Source of the DNA: a bacterium
Lineage (GTDB): Bacteria > Myxococcota_A > UBA9160 > UBA6930
Assembly (NCBI GenBank): GCA_024226235.1
Contig: JAAELW010000534.1
Span: 1-34,498, forward strand
Reading direction: 5' to 3'
DNA length: 34,498 nucleotides
Below the pieces are notes generated by a model. The model did no database searches, was not told where the DNA came from, and saw nothing but the letters and a program-made list of their open reading frames with translations. This document shows positions 10,045-18,354 of the stretch, piece after piece (position 1 is the first letter of the stretch; each line of letters opens with the position of its first letter). Made by a program: the position numbers and the translations under genes.

Positions 10045-11226
10045 CTAGTTCTTGAGGACTGCGGCAGTGGCATTGCCACCCAGACCGAGGGTCTGTCCGA
10101 GTCCGATCTTCGCACCGGGGACCTGCCGCGGCCCCGCCTGTTCTCGCAACTGCCAGGTCAGCTCGCAGATCTGGAACACGCCCATCGCGGTCGTGGCCTC
10201 TCCGAAGCAGAGGAATCCGCCGCTCGGGTTGATCGGCAGCTTGCCCGTCGGGAGCGTCTCTCCCTTTTCGACCAGACGCTCGGCCTCGCCCGGCTGGCAC
10301 AGACCCCAGTCCTCGGGGAAGGCCAGCTCGTAGAACACGGTGTTGTCCTGCAGTTCCACCAGGTCGAGTTCCGTGGGGGCGACCCCTGCTTTTTCAAGCG
10401 CGTTGCCCACAGCGATGCTCGCCTCGCTGTGGCAGGTCGGTCCGGTCTGGGGGACCACGGTGCCGAGCCCGCGCGGGAGGCCGTCGTCGAAGCGCGCCGT
10501 TGCGACGCTGCTCGACGCCACCCAGACGGGTCGAGTGGTCCGCTTCCGGGCGATGTCTGCAGAGCAGATCAGTACGGCCGCCGCACCGTCGCTCACCGGG
10601 CAGATTTCGTAGAGGTGGAGCGGGTAGCTCACCATCGCGGAGTTGAGTACGTCTTCGATACTGAACTCCTGTCGGAAGCGGGCATTCGTATTGTGCTTGC
10701 CGATCTGGTGGGCCTTGACGGCGATCCTGGCCAGATCCTCGTGGCTGGTTCCAAAGTCCTGCATGCGTCTGCGGCAGAGCGCGGCCCAGAATGCGGGGCC
10801 GGGCATCCCCACGCACAGCTGACGCAAGTGTTCCGGATCGGTTTCCTCTTCAAGGCCGGATGTCTGGATGAAGCCCTTGGGCATCTTCTCGCCACCGACG
10901 ACCAGGACGCAATCGTGCGCTCCGCTGGCGACCAGGGTCCAGCCGATGTTGAATGCATTGCCACCCGCCGCACATCCCGCCGAGAGGTTGTAGACAGGGA
11001 TGCCGGTCGATCCCATGTCCTCGACGACGTCGTTGCCATTCAGGCCCCAGCCCTTGCCGCCCGAAAAGCGCGAGCTGGCTGCCGCGACTGCTTCTACCTC
11101 ACGCCACTCGATGCCGGCGTCTTGAAGCGCTGCTTCGGTCGCCACGCGGCACATCTGGGTGACGGACCGGTCGGCGAACTTGCCCCAGGGGTGCATGCCC
11201 ACGCCCAGTACGGCTACGTCTCTCAT
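10045..11226 (-). CDS. Thiolase-like / lipid-transfer-type acetyl-CoA acetyltransferase
   Basis: Starts MRDVAVLGVGMHPWGKFADRSV; NLSAGCAAGGNAFNIGWTLVASG, ELQDNTVFYELAFPEDWGLC, LPINPSGGFLCFGEATTAMGVFQICELTWQLR. Confidence 0.88.
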   Translation of the reverse strand: MRDVAVLGVGMHPWGKFADRSVTQMCRVATEAALQDAGIEWREVEAVAAASSRFSGGKGWGLNGNDVVEDMGSTGIPVYNLSAGCAAGGNAFNIGWTLVASGAHDCVLVVGGEKMPKGFIQTSGLEEETDPEHLRQLCVGMPGPAFWAALCRRRMQDFGTSHEDLARIAVKAHQIGKHNTNARFRQEFSIEDVLNSAMVSYPLHLYEICPVSDGAAAVLICSADIARKRTTRPVWVASSSVATARFDDGLPRGLGTVVPQTGPTCHSEASIAVGNALEKAGVAPTELDLVELQDNTVFYELAFPEDWGLCQPGEAERLVEKGETLPTGKLPINPSGGFLCFGEATTAMGVFQICELTWQLREQAGPRQVPGAKIGLGQTLGLGGNATAAVLKN

Positions 11227-11254
11227 TGCGAATAATCTCCCGGGCCGCGCATCG

Positions 11255-11695
11255 TCATTTCGCCGTCGACTGCAGTGGCTTGAACTTCCATGTCGTGACT
11301 TCGCGGCCGTCTTCGTCGCGGTAGATGGGCTCGATCGTGAGCTCCACCTCCGCATCCAGCTGCAGTGAATCCAGGTCGTCGACGCTCATGCGCGCCACCA
11401 CGCGCAAACCCTCGTCGAGATCGACGACACCCACGGCATAGGGTGTGTAGGGCTCCTCGTAGCGGGCGGGCAGCGGCGGCGGATAGTTCTGGATCGCACA
11501 ACTCCACAGACTGCCTCTGGGGCCGAAGTCGGCGTCCTCCATCTGGCTCTCCCCGCACTCGGGATTGTGGCAGGAAAGGGATCTGGGGAAATACGGCGTG
11601 CTGCAGGTCCGACAGCGCGAACCCAACAAGCGCGGACCTGCCGCGGTCTCGGCGAACAACCCCTCGGTCACGGGGATTCTTTCGTGCATCGTCAT
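11255..11695 (-). CDS. Zn-ribbon/OB-fold (DUF35) protein, thiolase partner
   Basis: 146 aa; CRTC...CHNPECGES Zn-ribbon, followed by GSLWSCAIQNYPPP...YTPYAVGVVDLDEGLRVVARM. Confidence 0.87.
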   Translation of the reverse strand: MTMHERIPVTEGLFAETAAGPRLLGSRCRTCSTPYFPRSLSCHNPECGESQMEDADFGPRGSLWSCAIQNYPPPLPARYEEPYTPYAVGVVDLDEGLRVVARMSVDDLDSLQLDAEVELTIEPIYRDEDGREVTTWKFKPLQSTAK

Positions 11696-11717
11696 CGCCT
11701 CACCTCGGTGCCGCCCT

Positions 11718-12704
11718 TCATTGTTTTGCCGCCTGAATCAACTCCGGAAGGATCTCCAGGCAATCGCCCACGATGCCGAAGCGGGCATAGCGAAAGATCG
11801 CCGCATCCGGATCCTTGTTGATCGCGACGATCGTCTTCGCGGCCGAGCATCCGGCCATGTGCTGGCTGGCGCCCGAAATCCCGGCGGCCAGATACAACGC
11901 CGGTCGGGTGATCTTGCCGGTGAGGCCTACCTGCTGTGAGGAATCGACCCATCCTTCGTCCACGAGGGGACGGGATGCGCCAGCCAGACCGCCGAGCGCC
12001 TCGGCGAGCCGCTCGATCAGTCCGTAGTTTTCGGGCCCGCCCAAGCCGCGTCCACCGGACACGATGACGTCGGCGTCCTCCAGGCGTGGCCCCTCCGTCC
12101 GGGCCTCCTCGACCACGCGGATGCGATCCTCGACCCCTCCCAGGTCGGACGAGATCGATCGACACCCGGGCTGCGTGGGGCCTCCCTCGGCGGGCTCGGC
12201 TTGCAGTGCGTTGGCTGCGAGCGCGAACACGTAGCACGCTGCTCCCGACAACTCATAGACCACCTGCGTATCTCCGCCGTACGCGGAGGCTGTCGCCTGG
12301 AGCCCTCCGTCATCGCCGGCCACGATGTCGACACCATTCATCAATACACCGGCTTCCAGCCGCCCGGCCAAGCGTGGAGCCACCAACCGGGTTTCCACGC
12401 TCTGGCTGAAGACCACCAGCATCGGGGACTCCTGCCGGCAGTAGCCGGCGAGGGCGTTCAGGTAGACGTCCGCCGAGAATGCCTCGAGTGCGGCGTCCTC
12501 GATCTGATCCACGCCGTCTGCACCGAAACGTCCGGCTGTCTCCATGCCGGTTTCCGGGAGCGTTCCGAGTACCAACCAATGGAGTCTGGTTCCGAGTGCG
12601 TTGGCCACCTTGCGTCCCAGAGTGAGTGCTTCTTCCGCACCCACGGGGAATTCTCCCTGGCTCTCGCTCCAGGTACAGACCACTACCGGTTTTGCTTCCG
12701 TCAC
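11718..12704 (-). CDS. etfA: Electron transfer flavoprotein alpha subunit
   Basis: C-terminal FAD-binding signature SSQQVGLTGKITRPALYLAAGISGASQHMAGCSAAKTIVAINKDPDAAIFRYARFGIVGD. Confidence 0.92.
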   Translation of the reverse strand: MTEAKPVVVCTWSESQGEFPVGAEEALTLGRKVANALGTRLHWLVLGTLPETGMETAGRFGADGVDQIEDAALEAFSADVYLNALAGYCRQESPMLVVFSQSVETRLVAPRLAGRLEAGVLMNGVDIVAGDDGGLQATASAYGGDTQVVYELSGAACYVFALAANALQAEPAEGGPTQPGCRSISSDLGGVEDRIRVVEEARTEGPRLEDADVIVSGGRGLGGPENYGLIERLAEALGGLAGASRPLVDEGWVDSSQQVGLTGKITRPALYLAAGISGASQHMAGCSAAKTIVAINKDPDAAIFRYARFGIVGDCLEILPELIQAAKQ

Positions 12705-12753
12705 GTTCTTCTCTTCCTCGCGTTGCTGGCGTTTCGCTTCGGGCGGACGCGTC

Positions 12754-13569
12754 TCAGCTGATCACGCTCTCCTGCCGCAGGCGCGCGATCAGCGCGGAGG
12801 CCAGTTCGGCCGGCGTCTCGCCGTCCACGAACTCGCAGTTTCCCGACACGGTGGGGACGAATTGGCGGAGCGCCACGACCCGCGGTCTGAGCTTCTCGGC
12901 GGACAGGGACAGACTCTCTGCCGTGACGATCTCGGGTTTCATCCGACGCGCCGCGATCTTCTTGGCCGCCGTCGGGTAGCGCGGCTCTCCGAGCTCGTTG
13001 CTCACCGTGACGACGGCCGGGCACGATACCTCGACCACTTCGTCTCCATCGGGTGTGACCCGGGTGATGCGAAGCGCGGTTTCGCCGGCCGCCTGCATGA
13101 GTTCGACCGCGCGCGCATTGGTCACCAACGGAATCCCGAGGGCTTCACAGATCAGTGCGGGGACCACGCCCTGGTCGTCATCCGAGGCCTGCCTTCCGCA
13201 CAGGATGATGTCTGCACCGCCGCTGGTACTCAGGTAGCTGGACAGCAGCGTGGCGACGACGTGGTAGTCGGGCGAGGGTTCTTCCATCATGACGGCGGCG
13301 ATCTCGTCCGCTCCCAGCGCCGCTGCATGCTTCAGGATGGTCGCGGGATCGGAGCCGACCGAGACCACACCGATGCGGCACTCTGCACCGGCGTCGCGCA
13401 GCCGCAGCGCGGCCTCCAGCGCCTGCTCATCGAAGCCGTTCATCAGGCGCGGGATCGTGGTCTGGGTCAGCGACTTCCCGTCCTCACCGATCTCGAGACG
13501 CCCGGCGAGCGCGTAGTTGTTGACCGCGTCGGGGTCCAGCACTTCTTTCACGCAGACGACGATTCGCAT
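12754..13569 (-). CDS. etfB: Electron transfer flavoprotein beta subunit
   Basis: Starts MRIVVCVKEVLDPDAVNNYAL; MNGFDEQALEAALRLRD, ADIILCGRQASDDDQGVVPALICEALGIPLVT. Confidence 0.92.
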   Translation of the reverse strand: MRIVVCVKEVLDPDAVNNYALAGRLEIGEDGKSLTQTTIPRLMNGFDEQALEAALRLRDAGAECRIGVVSVGSDPATILKHAAALGADEIAAVMMEEPSPDYHVVATLLSSYLSTSGGADIILCGRQASDDDQGVVPALICEALGIPLVTNARAVELMQAAGETALRITRVTPDGDEVVEVSCPAVVTVSNELGEPRYPTAAKKIAARRMKPEIVTAESLSLSAEKLRPRVVALRQFVPTVSGNCEFVDGETPAELASALIARLRQESVIS

Positions 13570-13570
13570 C

Positions 13571-13894
13571 TCACTTCTTCTCCTGTGGGGGCGACACGGT
13601 GTTCGACAGGGTCCTGCCTTCGGCATCGATCAGGAACAGGCTCTCGGATTCGCACCACACCGCGTCCGTCGGATACCCCGGCGGCTTCTGCGATAGATCG
13701 GTCAGCAGATACCAGCGCCAGGGCGGGTCGCCGTGGTCGACGTACTCGCCGGTGAGGCTTCCGGTGAACTCCTCCCGGCCCGCAAAGCGGGTGCCGGGGA
13801 TCGCTCCGCCGCCGTCGCATTCCGCGCGTTTCCCCGATAGCGACCGGTCGACGCCATGACGTGCGGGCCTCGCCACTGGTTTCTTCCTCTCCAT
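13571..13894 (-). CDS. Small uncharacterised protein (about 107 aa) in the etf operon
   Basis: MERKKPVARPARHGVDRSLSGKRAECDGGGAIPGTRFAGREEFTGSLTGEYVDHGDPPWRWYLLTDLSQKPPGYPTDAVWCESESLFLIDAEGRTLSNTVSPPQEKK. Same strand, fills the gap between etfB and the hydratase gene. Confidence 0.6.
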   Translation of the reverse strand: MERKKPVARPARHGVDRSLSGKRAECDGGGAIPGTRFAGREEFTGSLTGEYVDHGDPPWRWYLLTDLSQKPPGYPTDAVWCESESLFLIDAEGRTLSNTVSPPQEKK

Positions 13895-13919
13895 TCGCAC
13901 TGGGCACTCCTGCCCTGCG

Positions 13920-14744
13920 CTAGTAGCCTTTGAATTCTGCCTTGCGCTTCTCCAGGAAGGCATTCGTGCCCTCCCGGGCGTCGGCTGTGTGCGCGGACAT
14001 GGTCGCGGCCACGGCTTCGTAATCGATCATTTCGTCCAGTGTCGAGTTCAGCGACTTGTGGATGAACCTGCGCGCGAGGTCGACGGCGACGCTCGGCCCC
14101 CTGGCGAGCTCCTTCGCGTATTCCATGGCCTTCGGGAGGGCTTCTCCCTTCTCGACGAGTTCGTCGATCAGGCCCTCGCGATGCGCCTCCTCGGCCTTCA
14201 GGGTCCGCCCCGTCTCGACCATCATCAGCGCCGTCGACAGCCGGGTGATGCGGGGCAGGAAGTACGTGATTCCGCAGTCAGGCGCGAAACCGAGCCGCAC
14301 CATCGCTGCGCACCAGCGCGTCGTGTTGTCGGCGATGCGGCGATCACAAGCGAGCGCGAAGGCGAGCCCGGCACCCATCACCGGTCCGGAGAGGGCCGCG
14401 ATCACCGGCTTGTCCACGTCGACGATCATGCGCGTGAACTCTCCGAGGGGGCCGGCCGGGGTCTTGCGCTGATATCGCTCCAACGGCAGATCCGAGAGCC
14501 CCGGCAATCCGCGTTCCTCCGAGCCACCGCTGATCCACTCGGCGTCGCCGCCCGAACAGAAAGCCCTGCCCGCACCCGTCAGCACCACGACCCGCACCTC
14601 GTCGCGATGGCGGAGCTCGCGGAAGAGCTGGACGAGATCCTTGCCCAGCTCCCAATTGACTGCGTTCAAGCGCTCTGGACGGTTCAGCGTGACGACGCCG
14701 ACGCCGTCTTCGACCTCGAAGAGGAGGTGGTCTTCGGATGCCAT
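13920..14744 (-). CDS. Enoyl-CoA hydratase/isomerase family protein
   Basis: Starts MASEDHLLFEVEDGVGVVTLNRPERLNAVN; GRAFCSGGDAEWI, PVIAALSGPVMGAGLAFALACDRRIADNTTRWCAAMVRLGFAPDCGITYFLPR. Confidence 0.9.
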   Translation of the reverse strand: MASEDHLLFEVEDGVGVVTLNRPERLNAVNWELGKDLVQLFRELRHRDEVRVVVLTGAGRAFCSGGDAEWISGGSEERGLPGLSDLPLERYQRKTPAGPLGEFTRMIVDVDKPVIAALSGPVMGAGLAFALACDRRIADNTTRWCAAMVRLGFAPDCGITYFLPRITRLSTALMMVETGRTLKAEEAHREGLIDELVEKGEALPKAMEYAKELARGPSVAVDLARRFIHKSLNSTLDEMIDYEAVAATMSAHTADAREGTNAFLEKRKAEFKGY

Positions 14745-14779
14745 GGTGATCTGCCTTTTCTGTTGCGCATTCGCGCCGT

Positions 14780-15847
14780 CTACGGACGCTGTAGCGTCGC
14801 GATCGTTTCTTTCAGCCAGTCTTCGTCCCGCCGCAGTTCGGGCGCGAGATCCAACAGGACGGTCGAGAACAGGCCGGAGCAGCGTTCGCGTATTCGCGTG
14901 ACCAGCTCGTCGCGGGTACCGATGATGGCCCACTCGTCGAGCATTTCGTCGCTGATCTGGTTCGGCATTTCCTTCCAGCCGCCCGCGCGGGACAACCGGT
15001 GGAGTTCCTGACCGACGCCCTCCCAGCCGTGGAACTCGAGCACGGCGTGATAGGTGCGGGTGGAGGCGTAGAACGCGATGTGCTGCTTGAGTGCCTGCTT
15101 GGCGGCCCGCACGCCCTCTTCGTCGTGGGCGATTGCGAGGAAGGGCGCACCGATCAGGTCGATCTCGGACGGGTGGCGCCCGGCCTTCTTGGCGCCCTCT
15201 TCGATTGCGGGCAGGACCACTTCTCGGGCATAGCGGAAGGTCGCGATGGGGTGGAGACGCAGGCCATCGCCCAGTTCGCCCGCCAGACGCGCCATGTAGG
15301 GATTGACGGCGGCCAGGTGGATCGGGATGTCCGGATGTTCGATCGGGCCCGGATTGAAGAAGGGATTCATCAGGGTGAATCGGTAGTGTTCGCCGACGAA
15401 GTCGGGCTTGCCGCCGTTCTGGAAGACCTCGAACATCGCCTTCACGCATAGCAGGTACTCGCGCAGACGCGGGCCGGGAGAGCCCGTCCAATCCGACGCA
15501 TAGCGTCGTTCGACGTGGCCCTTCACTTGCGTGCCGAGCCCAAGTTGAAAGCGACCTCCGGAGAGATGCTGCAGGTCCCAGGCGAGCTGCGCCGTCACCA
15601 TCGGGCTGCGCGGGAAGGCGATCGCCACGTTGGTGCCGAGCTCGATGCGTCGTGTGTGTTCGGCTGCGACCACCAGCGGCAGGAAAGGGTCGTGGCCGGC
15701 TTCCGGTGCGGTCAAGCCGTCGAATCCGAGCTCTTCGCATTTGCGGGCCGCGGTCGCGATGCCGCGGATGTCGGTCGTTCCCTGCCCATCACCGGCGTAT
15801 TGGTCGGTTTCGGGGCCCAGGATCACGGTCTGGATTCGGAACGCCAT
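14780..15847 (-). CDS. Luciferase-like (LLM class), probably F420-dependent, oxidoreductase
   Basis: Starts MAFRIQTVILGPETDQYAGDGQGTTDIRG; GFDGLTAPEAGHDPFLPLVVAAEHTRRIELGTNVAIAFPRSPMVTAQLAWDLQHLSGGRFQLGLGTQV is the LLM barrel signature. Confidence 0.87.
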   Translation of the reverse strand: MAFRIQTVILGPETDQYAGDGQGTTDIRGIATAARKCEELGFDGLTAPEAGHDPFLPLVVAAEHTRRIELGTNVAIAFPRSPMVTAQLAWDLQHLSGGRFQLGLGTQVKGHVERRYASDWTGSPGPRLREYLLCVKAMFEVFQNGGKPDFVGEHYRFTLMNPFFNPGPIEHPDIPIHLAAVNPYMARLAGELGDGLRLHPIATFRYAREVVLPAIEEGAKKAGRHPSEIDLIGAPFLAIAHDEEGVRAAKQALKQHIAFYASTRTYHAVLEFHGWEGVGQELHRLSRAGGWKEMPNQISDEMLDEWAIIGTRDELVTRIRERCSGLFSTVLLDLAPELRRDEDWLKETIATLQRP

Positions 15848-15849
15848 CG

Positions 15850-17556
15850 TCAATCGTTCGTCGCGTCGGTTGCCGCGACGTAACCGAAGGTCGTCGCCGG
15901 CCCGATCGTGGCGCCCGCACCGGGATAGCTGCGTCCCATGACGGACGAGGAGCAATTGCCGATCGCGTAGAGATTCGGGATCACGTCTCCCGCCTCGGAG
16001 AGCACCCGTGCGCGAGCGTCGACCTTGAGCCCTCCCTTCGTTCCGAGTTCTCCAGGGAAGGCCTCGATTGCGTAGAACGGAGGGGTGTCGATCGGCCCGA
16101 TGCACGGGTTCGGCTCGACGTTCGCATCGCCGTAGTAGCGATCGTAGGTGGTATCGCCGCGCTGGAACTCGGGATCCTTGCCCGTGATGGCGTACTCGTT
16201 GTTCCGCGCGACGGATTCCTTCAGCCCGTGGGCGTCCACGCCGAGCTGTGCCGCGAGATCTTCGAGTGAGCTCGCCCTCTTGATGTAGCCCCGCTCGAAC
16301 AGGCGTCGCGCCATCCAGTCGGGCTGTGCGGACCCCTGCAGCAGCGGTCCGCACGGGTAGTTCTTCCGGTAAGTTGCGTCGAAGACGAAATACGCCGGAA
16401 CGCACGGTGATTCGGGACTGTCTTCCCGGTACATCGAGTTCACGATGTCGATATAGGGCGCGGCTTCGTTCGTGAACCGACGACCTGCCTTGTCGACGAG
16501 GATGCTTCCGGGAAGCGATTTTTCGATTACCAGGAAGCGCGCCAGGTCTTCTCCCGGCACGACGGTGGTCGGTCCCCACCACGCATCGTCCATCAGGTCG
16601 ATTCCGGCACCGGCCTTCATCCCCATCTCGATGACCTCACCCGTATTGTGCGGATTGCCGCAGCTCCACTCCTTCCGGGTCGGATTGGGCAGGTACTTCT
16701 CGCGCATGGTCTGGTTTCCCTCGAAACCGCCCGCGCCGAGGATCACAGCGCGCGTCGCTCCGATGCGGATCTGTCGTCCGTCCTTCTCTGCCGCGACGCC
16801 AGTGACGCGCCCCCCTTCGACGATCAGCTCCTGTGCCGGGGTGCTGAGCCAGAGGGGGACCTTCCGATCCATCAGCGACAGCCGAAGCATGCCGATCAGG
16901 GCATTGCCGCCGGACGGGTTCCGGTCGCGCGGCGACCGCATGCGCCAGCCGATGTCGAGCAGGTACTTGAGCCAGAGCTTGAGGAAGAGCACCATTCCGC
17001 CGGGCTGTCCGGTCATCGTCATGCGCGCCTCGACGGCCGTCATTCCGAGACGCCCCATCACCTGCATCTGCGGGTTCTGACTGCGCATCGAGAGGAAATC
17101 GTCGCCGAGCTGCCGGGCGTCGAAGTGCACCGGTTCGATCGAGCGCCCGCCGGGCTTGCTGCCTTCGACCCGGGGGTAGTAGTCCGAGTACTCGGGTAGG
17201 GACACGAACTCAGCGTGCGTGGAATCGGCCAGATACTCGAGCGCTTCGGGGCTCTTCTCCAGAAAGGCTCGCAGCCGATCGTCCGATACGTCGCCGGCGG
17301 TGGTGCCCTTGAGGTAGCTCCAGGCTTCCTCCGGGGTGTCCGGCACACCGACACCTGCCATCAGGTGGTTGTTGGGGATCCACAGCAGGCAGGACGACAT
17401 CGCGGAAGAGCCACCGTAGCGGTCGGTCTTCTCGATCAGGAGCGTGTTCGCACCCCGGTCGTGGGCCCGCAGGGCCGCCGTCATGGCGCCGGCTCCGGAG
17501 CCGACGACCAGGACGTCGACGGTGTGATCAAAGTTGTTCGGGCTGGCTTCCATCAT
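15850..17556 (-). CDS. FAD-binding protein, 3-ketosteroid-1-dehydrogenase-like
   Basis: DVLVVGSGAGAMTAALRAHDRGANTLLIEKTDRYGGSSAMSSCLLWIPNN; C-terminal NLYAIGNCSSSVMGRSYPGAGATIGPATTFGYVAATDA. Confidence 0.87.
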   Translation of the reverse strand: MMEASPNNFDHTVDVLVVGSGAGAMTAALRAHDRGANTLLIEKTDRYGGSSAMSSCLLWIPNNHLMAGVGVPDTPEEAWSYLKGTTAGDVSDDRLRAFLEKSPEALEYLADSTHAEFVSLPEYSDYYPRVEGSKPGGRSIEPVHFDARQLGDDFLSMRSQNPQMQVMGRLGMTAVEARMTMTGQPGGMVLFLKLWLKYLLDIGWRMRSPRDRNPSGGNALIGMLRLSLMDRKVPLWLSTPAQELIVEGGRVTGVAAEKDGRQIRIGATRAVILGAGGFEGNQTMREKYLPNPTRKEWSCGNPHNTGEVIEMGMKAGAGIDLMDDAWWGPTTVVPGEDLARFLVIEKSLPGSILVDKAGRRFTNEAAPYIDIVNSMYREDSPESPCVPAYFVFDATYRKNYPCGPLLQGSAQPDWMARRLFERGYIKRASSLEDLAAQLGVDAHGLKESVARNNEYAITGKDPEFQRGDTTYDRYYGDANVEPNPCIGPIDTPPFYAIEAFPGELGTKGGLKVDARARVLSEAGDVIPNLYAIGNCSSSVMGRSYPGAGATIGPATTFGYVAATDATND

Positions 17557-17606
17557 GATTGCACTCGTTCCATGTCGTTATTGGAGCGCTGGGCCGGGTG
17601 AGCGGA

Positions 17607-18275
17607 TCACCCGGGGTCGCTCTCGTGTTCGTCGTGTGGGGCTCGGATTCCCAGCAGGTGGCGAGCGACCCCGACCAATTCGTCCCTGTACTGGGCAAAC
17701 CGATCTGCCGGGGATTCGGGCTCTTCCGTGCTTGTCAGGTGCGCCCCGCTCGTCAACCAGATCGCGGACCCGGAGAGGATGTTCGCCACGTGGATCGGGT
17801 TGATCGGGCGGAACTCGCCATTGCGCTGCCCTTCCTCGATCGCGTTGAGAAAGGCCGTGAACATCGGAGTGGCCAGACGTTCGACTTCGGGCCGAAGTGC
17901 GTTCTCTGCCGATGCGACCTCTCGGATGAAGAGCCGGCCCAAGGTGGGGCGCTCGGTCGCGTAGTCGAACCAGGCCTGGATCACGCGCTCGATCCGTTCG
18001 GTGTTCGAGCCCGGCACGGTCACCGACGCCTCGATCCGCTCTCCCAGGGGAGTGAACGCAGCTACGAGGACGGATTCGTAGAGTGCCTTCTTGTCGCTGA
18101 AGTGATAGATCACGGCAGCCCGGGTGATCCCGACCCGCTCGGCGATGTCCGCCAACCGCGCCGTTGCGAATCCGCAAGCGGCGAATTCGGACTCCGCTGC
18201 AGCTAGGATCAACCCCCGGGTCTCTTCTGTGACCTTTGCGGTTCGGCGCGGAGCAGCCGAGGGACTGACTCTCAT
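17607..18275 (-). CDS. TetR family transcriptional regulator
   Basis: 222 aa; N-terminal HTH region TRGLILAAAESEFAACGFATARLADIAERVGITRAAVIYHFSDKKALYESVLVAAF. Confidence 0.92.
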   Translation of the reverse strand: MRVSPSAAPRRTAKVTEETRGLILAAAESEFAACGFATARLADIAERVGITRAAVIYHFSDKKALYESVLVAAFTPLGERIEASVTVPGSNTERIERVIQAWFDYATERPTLGRLFIREVASAENALRPEVERLATPMFTAFLNAIEEGQRNGEFRPINPIHVANILSGSAIWLTSGAHLTSTEEPESPADRFAQYRDELVGVARHLLGIRAPHDEHESDPG

Positions 18276-18283
18276 GCTAGTAG

Positions 18284-18299
18284 CTTACTCTTGAGTTAG
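18284..18299. promoter_or_regulatory. Candidate TetR operator (imperfect palindrome) in the divergent intergenic region
   Basis: CTTACTC-TT-GAGTTAG, 6 of 7 arm positions pair. Lies 9 bp upstream of the tetR start and about 55 bp upstream of the divergent CoA-transferase gene. Confidence 0.5.
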
Positions 18300-18354
18300 A
18301 ATACGTCAAGGCTGGCTAGAAACGTACGGGCTCTCGACGGCCCACGGAGGAGTC

